Position numbers and translations under genes: made by a program. Source: Pseudomonas syringae KCTC 12500 (GTDB taxonomy: Bacteria > Pseudomonadota > Gammaproteobacteria > Pseudomonadales > Pseudomonadaceae). From it: a DNA stretch of 64,000 nt. The stretch spans positions 2,441,501 through 2,505,500 of the forward strand of contig NZ_AYTM02000002.1 in the NCBI RefSeq assembly GCF_000507185.2. Direction: 5' to 3'. Of the stretch, positions 7,810-16,096 are shown in pieces. Position 1 is the first letter of the stretch. Each line of letters starts with the position of its first letter. Below the pieces are notes generated by a model that was given only the letters and a program-made list of their open reading frames with translations, did not search any database and was not told where the DNA came from.

Positions 7810-8736
7810 ATGAGCAAGATTGCAGTCATCGGCAGCAACATGGTCGACCTGATCACTTACATCGAACGCATGCCTGCCCAGGGCGAAACGCTCGAAGCAC
7901 CGCGTTTTGCCATGGGGTGCGGTGGCAAGGGTGCCAATCAGGCCGCCGCCGCTGCGCTGCTGGGTGCCGACGTGCTGATGCTCAGCAAGGTCGGCGACGA
8001 TGCTTTTGCCGATACCACCCTGGCCAACTTTCAGCGACTGGGCATTGATACGCGCTTCGTTGAACGGGTGCCGGGCGTGTCGAGCGGCGTCGCGCCGATC
8101 TTCGTCCAGGAGAACTCCCATAACAGCATCCTCATCGTCAAAGGCGCCAATGCCCACCTGAGCCCGGCCGATATCGACCGCGCCGAGGCGCAGCTGCGCG
8201 ATTGCGCATTGATCGTGCTGCAACTGGAAGTCGAGCTGGCGACCGTTTACCACGCCATCGCCTTCGCTCATCGGCATGCCATCCCGGTGCTGCTCAATCC
8301 GGCGCCGGCCTTGGCCGGCCTGAGCCGCGAGCACCTGGCGCAGCTGGATTTCCTGATCCCCAATGAGAGCGAGCTGGCTCTGATCAGCGGCCAGCCGGTG
8401 ACGTGCGCCGAGGAAGCGGCTCAGGCTGCACGCCAATTGGTTGCGCTGGGCGTACGCCACGTCATCGTCACCCTGGGCGAACAAGGGGCGCTGTACGTCG
8501 GCGCCGAAGGCGAGTGGCAGATGCCAGGGGTCAAGGTTCAGGCGCGTGACACCACCGGTGCCGGTGACGCCTTCATTGGCTGCTTCGCCCGGCACTGGAG
8601 TCAGGACGGCAATATTCGCCAGGCCATGCACCAGGCGGTGGCCTACTCGGCCTGCTCGGTCACCGGCCTCGGCACGCAATCTTCTTACCCCGATGCGCCG
8701 ACGTTTGCGCGCTTCCTCGATGCATCGGCCAACTGA
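7810..8736 (+). CDS. deoK: Deoxyribokinase (PfkB/ribokinase family)
   Basis: A 308-residue PfkB-family sugar kinase. The N-terminal IAVIGSNMVDLITY, CGGKGANQAAAAALLG (first PfkB signature) and DTTGAGDAFIGCF with catalytic base D253 are all present. The C-terminal SVTGLGTQSSYP matches what I recall of the DeoK/YeiC subgroup rather than plain RbsK. It phosphorylates 2-deoxy-D-ribose to the 5-phosphate in the cytoplasm, the substrate of DeoC. I start at ATG 7810: the 28 residues encoded upstream overlap the operator and lack homologous character. First gene of deoK-deoP-deoX, an order related to the Salmonella deoQKPX cluster. Confidence 0.88.
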   Translation: MSKIAVIGSNMVDLITYIERMPAQGETLEAPRFAMGCGGKGANQAAAAALLGADVLMLSKVGDDAFADTTLANFQRLGIDTRFVERVPGVSSGVAPIFVQENSHNSILIVKGANAHLSPADIDRAEAQLRDCALIVLQLEVELATVYHAIAFAHRHAIPVLLNPAPALAGLSREHLAQLDFLIPNESELALISGQPVTCAEEAAQAARQLVALGVRHVIVTLGEQGALYVGAEGEWQMPGVKVQARDTTGAGDAFIGCFARHWSQDGNIRQAMHQAVAYSACSVTGLGTQSSYPDAPTFARFLDASAN

Positions 8737-8765
8737 CACTCACCAGCATCTCGCGGAGAACAATA

Positions 8766-10097
8766 ATGAATAAGCCTGCGCTGCAACAAACCCCGGACGG
8801 GTTCTACCTGAACCGCACGCCATGGTTCGCCTTCATCCTGCTCTGCAGCATCTTCGCCCTGTGGGCGGCGGCCGCGAGCATGAACGATGTACTCATCGCG
8901 CACTTCAAGAAGGCCTTCCTGCTCAGCGACTTCCAGACCGCTTTCGTCCAGTCGGCGTTCTATCTGGGCTACTTTTTCGTCGCCATTCCGGCCGCACTGG
9001 TGGTGCGCCGCTTCAGCTACAAGACCACCATTCTCATCGGCCTGATGCTGTACCTGTTCGGCTGCGCCCTGTTCTTTCCAGCGGCGTCGACCGCCAAGTA
9101 CGGCATGTTCCTGATGGCACTGTTCGTCATCGCCGCCGGCCTGTCGTTTCTCGAGACCGCGTGCAACACCTATTCGACACTGATGGGGCCACGGGAAACC
9201 GGCACACGGCGCCTGAACATCTCGCAGACCTTCCACCCGTTCGGCGCCATGACCGGGGTTTACGTCGGCAGCTTCGTGATGTTCAAGGACACCGACGCCA
9301 CGCGCGAACAGTTGGCCCAGATGAGCGCCAGTGAGGCTGCGGCGCAGCAATTGCAAATGATCCAGTCGACCCTGCTGCCGTACAAATGGATGATCGCGGT
9401 ACTCATATTGATGTTCATCCTGATCGCCATCACCCGCTTCCCCGCGTGCAAGGGCAACGGCACCGTCAGCGAACCGCGGGCGAGCATCGGCCAGAGCCTC
9501 GGCCGCCTGCGGCGCAATCCGCGCTTCTGCTTCGGTGTGCTGGCGCAGTTCCTCTACGTTGGCGCGCAGGTCGGGGTGTGGAGCTTCACCATTCGCCTGG
9601 CCATGCAAATGGGCGGGATGAACGAGCGCAGTGCCTCGTGGTTCCTGCTGACCACCTTTGCTGCCTATTTTATCGGCAAGATGATCGCCAACCTGCTGAT
9701 GCGCAAAATGCACCCGGCCAAGGTTCTCGCGGTGTATGGCGTGCTGTGCATCGTGCTGCTGGCTTACACCATCCTGGTGCCGAACATCACTGCGGTGTAT
9801 GCCGCCGTGGGTGTCAGTGTGTTTCTCGGGCCTTGCTGGCCGACCATCTATGGTCTGACCATTGACGGGCTCGGCGAGGACACCGGTGTCGGCGGCTCGT
9901 TGCTGGTGATGAGCATCATTGGCGGTGGCGTGATGCCGATCTTCCAGGGTCTGCTCAGCGATGCCAATGGCGGCAACATGCAGATTGCCTATAGCGTGCC
10001 GCTGCTGTGCTTCGTGGCCATCGTGATGTACGCAGTGTATTGCATGCGTCAGCCGCAACCGGTGCTGGGTGGCTCGGCCACGGCGGTGGCGCAATGA
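8766..10097 (+). CDS. deoP: Deoxyribose permease, FHS/FucP-type MFS transporter
   Basis: A 443-residue, 12-helix transporter of the fucose:H+ symporter family. Diagnostic segments are LWAAAASMNDVLIAHFKKAF at the first helix and loop, FVQSAFYLGYFFVAIPAALVVRRFSYK, and LSFLETACNTYSTLMGP, all typical for FucP-like proteins. Next to deoK and an aldose-epimerase-like gene, the substrate is most likely 2-deoxyribose, as for Salmonella DeoP. The start codon follows GCGGAGAACAATA, a good ribosome binding site. The last four bases (ATGA) overlap the start of the next gene, giving translational coupling. Confidence 0.88.
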   Translation: MNKPALQQTPDGFYLNRTPWFAFILLCSIFALWAAAASMNDVLIAHFKKAFLLSDFQTAFVQSAFYLGYFFVAIPAALVVRRFSYKTTILIGLMLYLFGCALFFPAASTAKYGMFLMALFVIAAGLSFLETACNTYSTLMGPRETGTRRLNISQTFHPFGAMTGVYVGSFVMFKDTDATREQLAQMSASEAAAQQLQMIQSTLLPYKWMIAVLILMFILIAITRFPACKGNGTVSEPRASIGQSLGRLRRNPRFCFGVLAQFLYVGAQVGVWSFTIRLAMQMGGMNERSASWFLLTTFAAYFIGKMIANLLMRKMHPAKVLAVYGVLCIVLLAYTILVPNITAVYAAVGVSVFLGPCWPTIYGLTIDGLGEDTGVGGSLLVMSIIGGGVMPIFQGLLSDANGGNMQIAYSVPLLCFVAIVMYAVYCMRQPQPVLGGSATAVAQ

Positions 10098-11161
10098 GTA
10101 GCGAAGCGTTGCGCCTGCCGCTCTATCCACAGCTCTGGGACCAGACCAGCCGGCTGCTGCTCGAATCCGCGAATTTCAGCGTGCGTGCCTGGACCTACCC
10201 CAGCGGGGTCAAGGCGCTGTCACTGGAAAACAGTCGCGGCAAGCTGGTGATCCTGCCCTGGCAGGGGCAAATGATCTGGTCGGCCGAATTCGACGGCGTT
10301 GATTTGACCATGCTCAATATGTTCACCCAGCCGCGGCCCAGTGCCAGCGTGATCGGCACCTACGGCTGTTTCATGTTTCACAGCGGCCTGCTGCGCAACG
10401 GTTGCCCGGGGCCCGAGGATGATCATACGCTGCACGGCGAAATGCCCTGCGCGCCGATGGACGATGCCTGGCTGCAGGCAGGCGAAGACGAGCACGGCGC
10501 TTATCTGCGCCTCGGCGGCACTTACGAATACGTGCAGGGTTTCGGCGACCATTACCGGGCCAGCCCGAGCGTGACCCTGCGACCGGCCAGCGGGCTGTTC
10601 GAGATCGGCATGCAGGTGGTCAATCTGGCCGGCAAGGCCATGGACCTGATGTACATGGCGCACATGAACTACGCCTACGTCGACGGCGCGCGCCTCACCC
10701 AGCCCCTGGGCTGCGAGCGCACACGGGTACGCGCCAGCGTGCCGGCCCATGTGCGGCCGACCCCAGCCTGGAACGCCTATATCGCCGAGCTCAGTCAGGA
10801 CCCGACCCGCCTCGAGGTGCTCGACTCGCCCGCGCTGTATGACCCGGAGATCGTCTGCTTCTTCGATGACGTGCGCAGCGACGCTCAGGGACAGGCGCAT
10901 TTCTTCCTTGATCATCCCGACGGCGCGGCGTTCTACACCCGCTACAGCCCGCGGCAATTTGAACATGCCGCGCGCTGGATCCTGCATAACACCGATCTGC
11001 AGGTGGCGGCCTTCATCTTGCCGGCCACCTGCGAACCGGAGGGCTACCGCGCCGAACTCGCCAAAGGCAACGTGCGCAGCCTCGCGCCCGGTGCCAGCGC
11101 CGAGTTCAGCGTGACCACCGGTTACCTGAACGCCCCCGAACGCCGGGCGCTGCAACCGTGA
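10094..11161 (+). CDS. deoX: DUF4432 family, aldose epimerase-like (DeoX type)
   Basis: A 355-residue protein with the galactose-mutarotase-like fold of the DUF4432 group. The segments SRGKLVILPWQGQMIW, FHSGLLRNGCPG, DDHTLHGEMPCAPMDDAW and YMAHMNYAYVDGARL supply the histidines and acids expected in the sugar pocket. In Salmonella the equivalent gene deoX lies beside deoK and deoP. A role as mutarotase for deoxyribose is inferred from that context. I take ATG 10094, which overlaps the deoP stop, rather than longer upstream in-frame starts that lie inside deoP. The gene ends six bases before the end of the convergent deoR gene. Confidence 0.8.
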   Translation: MSSEALRLPLYPQLWDQTSRLLLESANFSVRAWTYPSGVKALSLENSRGKLVILPWQGQMIWSAEFDGVDLTMLNMFTQPRPSASVIGTYGCFMFHSGLLRNGCPGPEDDHTLHGEMPCAPMDDAWLQAGEDEHGAYLRLGGTYEYVQGFGDHYRASPSVTLRPASGLFEIGMQVVNLAGKAMDLMYMAHMNYAYVDGARLTQPLGCERTRVRASVPAHVRPTPAWNAYIAELSQDPTRLEVLDSPALYDPEIVCFFDDVRSDAQGQAHFFLDHPDGAAFYTRYSPRQFEHAARWILHNTDLQVAAFILPATCEPEGYRAELAKGNVRSLAPGASAEFSVTTGYLNAPERRALQP

Positions 11162-11166
11162 TGCAT

Positions 11167-11937
11167 CTAGAGCACCAGCTGCGCGCCGCCGGCCTCAATG
11201 GCCTCGCGGTAGCTACGCGGGATTTTCTTGTCGCTGACCACGCAATGGAAATCGCTCAAGGCACCGAAGTGCGCAGTGCGTACGGCGTCGAATTTGGAGT
11301 GATCGGCCAGCAGCAGGCTTTGCCGGGCCTGGCGCATGACCTTCTGCTTGACCTCCACCTCGTGGAAATTGAAGCAGGTGACACCGCAGTCCAGGCTGAC
11401 CCCGGCCGCCGAGACAAACGCCCAGGTCAGGCGCACGCCATCAAGGATGCTGGTTTCGGCATGGCTCTCGAACACCTGGTTCTTGCGGTGGAAGATGCCG
11501 CCGCACAGGACGATGCTGCAGTTGGGTTTCTGCTGCAGCTTGAGCAGCACGTTGAGCGAGTTGCACACCGCGGTGAACTCCAGCTCGTCGGGGATGAAGT
11601 CGACCACGAAGGGGATCGTTGTACCGCAGTCGAAAAACACGGTGTCGCCGGGCCGGATGAACGTGGCGGCCAGCTTGCCGATGCGGCGCTTCTCCTCGAC
11701 ATGGCGGGTGCCCTGCTCGCTGACCCGGTAATCCCCCGGCTCAGGATCATCGTGGGCGCGAGTGATGTAGCCACCCAGCAGCCGTAATTGCTCGGGGTGC
11801 CGGCTGAGGTCGCGGCGCAAGGTCATTTCGGACACCTCAAGCAGCGCCGCCATCTCCCGCAGATGGATGGCTTTCTGATCTTGCAGGGCCTGTTGAATCT
11901 GTTTGATGCGGTCGGTTTTCTTGACGTCCATGGGCAT
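11167..11937 (-). CDS. deoR: Deoxyribonucleoside/deoxyribose operon repressor DeoR
   Basis: A 256-residue DeoR-family repressor. The N-terminal winged helix-turn-helix (about residues 8-55, HLREMAALLEVSEMTLRRDL) is followed by the sugar-phosphate-binding domain, with VEEKRRIGKLAATFI, FFDCGTTIPFVV and LLLADHSKFDAVR. From memory it aligns well along its length with E. coli DeoR (LLGGYI after the HTH, TAVCNSLN, CGG.FH, SAAGV, TCFN), so a true DeoR assignment is justified. It is convergent to deoX and divergent from deoC, and two DeoR-like sites lie in the intergenic region with deoC. The expected effector is deoxyribose-5-phosphate, the product of DeoK and substrate of DeoC. Confidence 0.9.
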   Translation of the reverse strand: MPMDVKKTDRIKQIQQALQDQKAIHLREMAALLEVSEMTLRRDLSRHPEQLRLLGGYITRAHDDPEPGDYRVSEQGTRHVEEKRRIGKLAATFIRPGDTVFFDCGTTIPFVVDFIPDELEFTAVCNSLNVLLKLQQKPNCSIVLCGGIFHRKNQVFESHAETSILDGVRLTWAFVSAAGVSLDCGVTCFNFHEVEVKQKVMRQARQSLLLADHSKFDAVRTAHFGALSDFHCVVSDKKIPRSYREAIEAGGAQLVL

Positions 11938-11956
11938 CTCGGCAATCCGTTAGTGG

Positions 11957-11993
11957 TGTCGCTAGAGTAACACCAAGTGTTAATTTTTTAACT
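11957..11993. promoter_or_regulatory. Tandem putative DeoR operators between deoR and deoC
   Basis: Two sites of the form TGTTA-N6-TAACA. The better one, TGTTAATTTTTTAACT (11978-11993), has one mismatch. The weaker one, TGTCGCTAGAGTAACA (11957-11972), has two. Their centres are 21 bp apart, that is two DNA turns, so repressor would bind on one face. They lie between the divergent starts of deoR (11937) and deoC (12040). Confidence 0.7.
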
Positions 11994-12039
11994 TATGGGT
12001 ATCCACCCAAGTGTTTTTACTGATGACAGGAATCCGTTG

Positions 12040-12720
12040 ATGAATTCGCTAGAACCCGCTGCACTGGCCCAGGCCATCGATCACACCTTGTTGGCGGCAG
12101 ATGCCAGCCGAGAGCAGATTGCCACGCTTTGCCTCGAAGCCCGGGAACACGGCTTCTACTCGGTGTGCGTGAACTCCAGCCAGGTGCCTTTTGCCGCTCG
12201 ACAACTGGCCGGGTCTGCCGTGAAGGTCTGTGCGGTGGTGGGCTTTCCACTAGGCGCCGGGCTGAGTGCCAGCAAGGCGTCGGAAGCAGCCCTGACGATC
12301 GCCGCCGGCGCTCAGGAAATCGACATGGTGCTGAACATCGGCTGGCTCAAGGACGGCCTGTTCGATGAGGTCCGCGACGATATCGCTGCGGTGCTGCAGG
12401 CCTGTGGCAGCGTGCCGCTCAAGGTGATCCTGGAGACCTGCCTGCTCGATGAGGCGCAGAAGGTGCGCGCCTGCGAGATCTGCCGCGACTTGGGCGTGGC
12501 ATTCGTCAAGACCTCCACCGGCTTCAGCCGTAGTGGCGCGACGCTTGAGGATGTGGCGCTGATGCGCCGTGTGGTAGGCCCTGACATCGGCGTCAAGGCG
12601 TCTGGCGGGGTGCGTGACGTGGCGACGGCCAGAGCCATGATCGAAGCTGGCGCAACACGCCTGGGCACCAGTTCCGGGATTGCGATCGTGACAGGCGCGG
12701 GTACGGGGGCGGGCTATTGA
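12040..12720 (+). CDS. deoC: Deoxyribose-phosphate aldolase
   Basis: A 226-residue class I aldolase that cleaves 2-deoxyribose-5-phosphate to acetaldehyde and glyceraldehyde-3-phosphate. Key residues are visible: D95 in EIDMVLNIG, the Schiff-base lysine K157 in AFVKTSTGF, and the second lysine K186 in [16 protein letters not shown] near the N-terminus is a family hallmark. I choose ATG 12040 because it follows CAGGA at proper distance; the in-frame ATG at 11995 would start right at the operator and adds unconserved residues. It completes the route permease-mutarotase-kinase-aldolase encoded here. Confidence 0.95.
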   Translation: MNSLEPAALAQAIDHTLLAADASREQIATLCLEAREHGFYSVCVNSSQVPFAARQLAGSAVKVCAVVGFPLGAGLSASKASEAALTIAAGAQEIDMVLNIGWLKDGLFDEVRDDIAAVLQACGSVPLKVILETCLLDEAQKVRACEICRDLGVAFVKTSTGFSRSGATLEDVALMRRVVGPDIGVKASGGVRDVATARAMIEAGATRLGTSSGIAIVTGAGTGAGY

Positions 12721-12724
12721 GTCT

Positions 12725-12748
12725 GCGGGCTTTGACCTCAAAGCCCGC
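12725..12748. terminator. Hairpin between convergent deoC and a small gene
   Basis: A perfect 10-bp stem, GCGGGCTTTG (12725-12734) and CAAAGCCCGC (12739-12748), with loop ACCT. It lies between the deoC stop and the 3' end of the convergent gene. It has no long T tail but is well placed to end transcription from both sides. Confidence 0.65.
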
Positions 12749-12753
12749 TGCAC

Positions 12754-13002
12754 TTAGCTCAGATCGATCACACCGGTCATGGCCGTGAAATGGCTTTGCT
12801 TGTGCTGAACCTTGTCGAGAACCTGCGCAGGGGTCGACTCGCGGAAGACCACCATGTGCCCGACATCCTTGCCGCCCTCGGTCACGCGTTCGATATCGTT
12901 GATCATCCAGGTGGTCAGTTCTTCGGCAGTAATGCCCAGTTCGGCCGCTACGCGCTGGTGAAGGCGCTCGGCATCGTATTGATTGAGTTGATCGCTGTTC
13001 AT
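12754..13002 (-). CDS. Small conserved hypothetical protein
   Basis: An 82-residue soluble acidic protein of unknown function. It is mostly helical at the N-terminus (LNQYDAERLHQRVAAELGITAEELTTWMINDIERV), a pattern of a small helical bundle with a possible DNA- or protein-binding role, and is followed by a short beta-like end. A strong Shine-Dalgarno (AAGGAG) precedes the ATG by a normal distance, and codon use is like its neighbours, which supports a real gene. It is convergent with deoC and shares the hairpin between them. Confidence 0.65.
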   Translation of the reverse strand: MNSDQLNQYDAERLHQRVAAELGITAEELTTWMINDIERVTEGGKDVGHMVVFRESTPAQVLDKVQHKQSHFTAMTGVIDLS

Positions 13003-13102
13003 GGGGCTGGCTCCTTAAAGGGGTATTAAGTTCAGTCCCCGCGAGGGCTCCACAGTTCAGTCGGGTTTGAGCGGGCTGCGAACGTCCAGTCGCCCGACAG
13101 GA

Positions 13103-14017
13103 TCAGCTCAGGTCACCCCTCTCGGCCCGGGCAACAAGCTCATCCACGACACGTCTTACCTTCGGCTGCAGGTGCCGCGTCTGAGGCCAGACTGCGTGGA
13201 TGGCCACGTCATCCGGGTGGTATTTCTCCAGGACGGGAACCAGCCTGCCATCCTTTAGATGATCGCGGATCAAAGAGCCGGGCATCTGACAGATCCCCTG
13301 ACCGGCCGCAGCCATGGAAATGATCGCATCCCCGTCGCCGACCTCATGGGTACCCGGTGGAGTGATCCGCGCGAGCTCGCCGCTTTCATCCAGGACCGTC
13401 CAGCTTACCCGCTGGCCTCTACGATAGTTGACGATACAGCGGTGCTGCTGAAGGTCTTCGGGAGACTCCGGGTAGCCGTGTTTTTGAATGTAACGAGGCG
13501 CAGCGCAGATGATCTGCTTCTGTACAGCCAGGCGCCTCGCGACCAGGCCGCTTGTGTCTTTGAGCGCCCCGAATCGAATACTGAGATCGACACCCTCTTC
13601 GATCAGATCGATCACGCTATCGTTAAACGTCACCGTCAACTTGAGGCCGGGATTGGCTTCAAGGATATCCAGTAACACCGGAAGAACGACGCTACGTCCA
13701 TAGGCGGCGGGCAGATCGATTCGCAGGCGCCCGCCAGGCGTCTTCTGGTTGCTCGTCAGAAATGCTTCAGCAGCGAGAACTTCATCCACGGCTAATGAGC
13801 AGCTTGCGAAATAAGCCTCTCCGTCAACGGTGAGCCCCAAGCTGCGAGTGGATCGATGAAAAAGCTTACAACCCAGCCTTTCTTCCAGCTTGGCGATGCT
13901 CTTGCCCACTGCTGATTTGGTTATGCCCAGCCGGTCGGCGGCTGAAGTAAAGCTTCCGGCTCTTGCCGCTGTAACGAAAATAACAACTCCGCTCAAAGCC
14001 TGTTCAACCTGAGGCAT
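13103..14017 (-). CDS. LysR family transcriptional regulator
   Basis: A 304-residue LysR-type regulator. The winged helix-turn-helix occupies residues 1-62 (AARAGSFTSAADRLGITKSAVGKSIAKLEERLGCKLFHRSTR). The C-terminal periplasmic-binding-like effector domain includes GGRLRIDLPAAYGR and GVDLSIRFG. The sequence character fits the large group of LysR proteins with a DLSIRFG motif that control single adjacent enzymes. ATG 14017 is preferred over a TTG two codons upstream because GGAG lies 8 bases before it. It is divergent from a sugar-isomerase-like gene, its likely target. The coding end lies about 100 bases from the 82-residue gene. Confidence 0.9.
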   Translation of the reverse strand: MPQVEQALSGVVIFVTAARAGSFTSAADRLGITKSAVGKSIAKLEERLGCKLFHRSTRSLGLTVDGEAYFASCSLAVDEVLAAEAFLTSNQKTPGGRLRIDLPAAYGRSVVLPVLLDILEANPGLKLTVTFNDSVIDLIEEGVDLSIRFGALKDTSGLVARRLAVQKQIICAAPRYIQKHGYPESPEDLQQHRCIVNYRRGQRVSWTVLDESGELARITPPGTHEVGDGDAIISMAAAGQGICQMPGSLIRDHLKDGRLVPVLEKYHPDDVAIHAVWPQTRHLQPKVRRVVDELVARAERGDLS

Positions 14018-14128
14018 TGTCAACTCCAGCTCTACTCTGTGAGGACTGATTACGGGTTTATCGTAGCAAAGCTCTACCTTAGTCTGGTTACCAAGTTATT
14101 CAGAACAGATTGAGAGGCAGAAAAAGCA

Positions 14129-14986
14129 ATGACCCATCAACACGTAGAACTTCTCGCAGCCTACTGGACTATTGCCGGTGACGTTTACCCGATGGGCCCT
14201 ACAGAAGTGAGCCCTTTTTCCTTCAGAGATCGTATGGAGGCGGCGGGCCAGGCTGGCTTCAAGGGTATCGGGTTGGTGCACAACGGCATGATGGCGACGA
14301 TGGATGAGATCGGTTACCCGGCGATGAAAACCATCCTGAAGCAGAACGGTATCGAGCATATTGAACTGGAATTCCTGGTGGACTGGTACCACTCAGGCGA
14401 GCGTCGACGCCAGTCAGACAAAGTTCGCCATGAACTGCTCGAAGCAGCTGAAGCCTTGGGCGTTCGCTCAATCAAAATCGGCCCTGGGATAGGAGAAGAC
14501 CTGACGGACATTGATCTCATGGTCAAGGAGTTCACTTTGCTCTGCCAGGAAGCTGCCGCGGTCGGTTCCAATATAGTCCTGGAAATCATGCCGTTCAGTA
14601 ACGTGCGCACCATCGACACTGCCTTGGCGATTGTGGAAGGCGCTGATCAGCCCAATGGAGGTCTGCTACTCGATATCTGGCACCTGCAGCGTGGCGGTAT
14701 CGACTTCAGTGAAATCGCCCGAATCCCGGCCCGGTTCATCAAGTCGGTCGAGCTGAACGATGCGCACAAGTACCCCATCGAGCCGCTGTGGATGGACACC
14801 ATTCATAAACGTGTCCTGCCGGGCGATGGGACCTTCGACATCCCGGCTTTTATCAACGCGGTTCAAGCTGCAGGTTATGAGGGCCCGTGGGGGTTGGAAG
14901 TGCTGTCAGACACCCACCGCAAGCTTCCCCTTGAGGCCATGGCCAATCGAGCGTTTGAAAGCACTATGTGCCTGTTCAGTCAGTGA
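14129..14986 (+). CDS. Sugar phosphate isomerase/epimerase family TIM-barrel protein
   Basis: A 285-residue xylose-isomerase-like TIM barrel. Metal-binding positions expected for the family are visible: E in NIVLEIMPFSN, D and H in LLLDIWHLQRGG, H in ELNDAHKYP and E in PWGLEVLSD. Relatives isomerise or dehydrate sugars, inositols or protocatechuate-type compounds, and the substrate here cannot be decided. It is transcribed away from the LysR gene with a 111-bp shared promoter region. Shortly downstream lies a tiny lipoprotein gene that may belong to the same transcript. Confidence 0.85.
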   Translation: MTHQHVELLAAYWTIAGDVYPMGPTEVSPFSFRDRMEAAGQAGFKGIGLVHNGMMATMDEIGYPAMKTILKQNGIEHIELEFLVDWYHSGERRRQSDKVRHELLEAAEALGVRSIKIGPGIGEDLTDIDLMVKEFTLLCQEAAAVGSNIVLEIMPFSNVRTIDTALAIVEGADQPNGGLLLDIWHLQRGGIDFSEIARIPARFIKSVELNDAHKYPIEPLWMDTIHKRVLPGDGTFDIPAFINAVQAAGYEGPWGLEVLSDTHRKLPLEAMANRAFESTMCLFSQ

Positions 14987-15043
14987 TAGGCGCGACGTCC
15001 AGTCTTCGTCGCCTCACTTCGATAATCAACCATGGAGCACATC

Positions 15044-15181
15044 ATGAGCCATCTCCAGATAATTTGCCTTGCCGCTTTCCTGTCGGCAGGTCTCTCAGGG
15101 TGTTTTGACACATCGAATAAAGATCAGGGCACTACACAAAATCCCGACAACGGTTCTTCTATCCAGATGAAGAAGCACTGA
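15044..15181 (+). CDS. Very small lipoprotein (45 residues)
   Basis: A short gene reading MSHLQIICLAAFLSAGLSGC followed by 25 polar residues. The N-terminus is a hydrophobic signal with a lipobox, LSGC, that would place the lipidated cysteine at residue 20. The mature part is about 26 residues rich in Asn, Gln, Thr, Lys and Ser, and ends MKKH. GGAG at 15034-15037 precedes the ATG by 6 bases. It lies 57 bases after the isomerase gene and could share its transcript. Small lipoproteins of this size (entericidin-like and others) are often missed by gene finders. Function unknown; D follows at position +3, so outer-membrane sorting is possible. Confidence 0.55.
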   Translation: MSHLQIICLAAFLSAGLSGCFDTSNKDQGTTQNPDNGSSIQMKKH

Positions 15182-15347
15182 TTGCGCGAATCCAGGAATC
15201 TTTGGCCACTCACGCAGCCTTTGCCATGGGCAAGTAGCTCGATTACGGTTGGAGTGATGCCTGATCCCAGCCGTATTCTTCCTCAGCACTAACGGCTGCC
15301 GCGTAACGACGTACTTCAAACCCGCCGCTTATTGCACCTTCGGATAA

Positions 15348-15826
15348 GGCCCACTGCTATCACGAGGCCGCATTACTGGCGTCGCACCACAGCTGGTGGG
15401 CACCGACGGCAGCGAAACGCTCAGAGCCGGCGCTGGCCGCGGCACAGTCGAAGCGGGTGCGGGCAATGATCGGTTATTCGGCGGCGCAGGCGGGGACACC
15501 CTGAGCGGCGGCGCGGGTGCCGACACCTTCGTGTATACCCAGCTCAGCGACAGCTACCGCAACGATGCCAGTGGCAGCTACAGCCCACCGACTTCAATGG
15601 CAACGGCCATGACATGATCGGCGTGTCCGCACTGGGCTTCACCGGGCTGGGTAACGGCTACGACGGTACGCTGAAGGTGGTTCTCAACCTCGCCGGCGAT
15701 GCCACCGCACTTAAATCATTAGAAGCCGATGCCAACGGTAACCGCTTTGAAATTCTGCTCAGTGGCAACCATGCCAATGAGCTCAACGCCAGCACTGAGG
15801 GCAACGCCGTTGACCTCGTGAACTGA
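15348..15826 (+). pseudogene. Broken C-terminal fragment of an RTX calcium-binding protein
   Basis: Remnant of a secreted RTX protein. The first frame (open from 15348, no start codon) holds RTX nonapeptides such as GAGNDRLFGGAGGDTLSGG and GADTFVYTQ. After about 15585 the reading shifts to another frame, continuing as DFNGNGHDMIGVSALGFTGLG and ending FEILLSGNHANELNAS and DLVN at 15826. That second part resembles the C-terminal peptidase-M10/AlgE-type secretion domain used by type I exporters. No N-terminal catalytic part is present, and there is a deletion or frameshift between the two halves. Likely origin: a mannuronan C5-epimerase or serralysin-like gene; which one cannot be told. Confidence 0.75.
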
Positions 15827-16096
15827 CAGCGCCTGAACCGCTCGCCTCACCTTTAGTTGCCTGCTTTCGTGCCAGACACGAAAGCCCACTGAAACCTGGA
15901 ACAGGCGCTCCCATTTCGGCTGATGCAACACGCCAACGTAAATAACTGACTGCAAAACACCTCAAAACGTTGCGCAGTCGCCAAAATTATAAATAAAACT
16001 AACTAATTCTTGGCAATACAAACCTTTTAACCCAGAATTTGCGGGCATTCAAACGCTTGTTGGTGGTCTGAAAGCTACTCGATATAAGGAAATAAA

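Noticed and set aside
8685..10130. A 481-codon minus-strand open frame opposite deoP
   Set aside because: Antisense shadow of deoP: composition rich in His, Gln, Arg and Glu, no recognised domain, and deoP itself is well supported.
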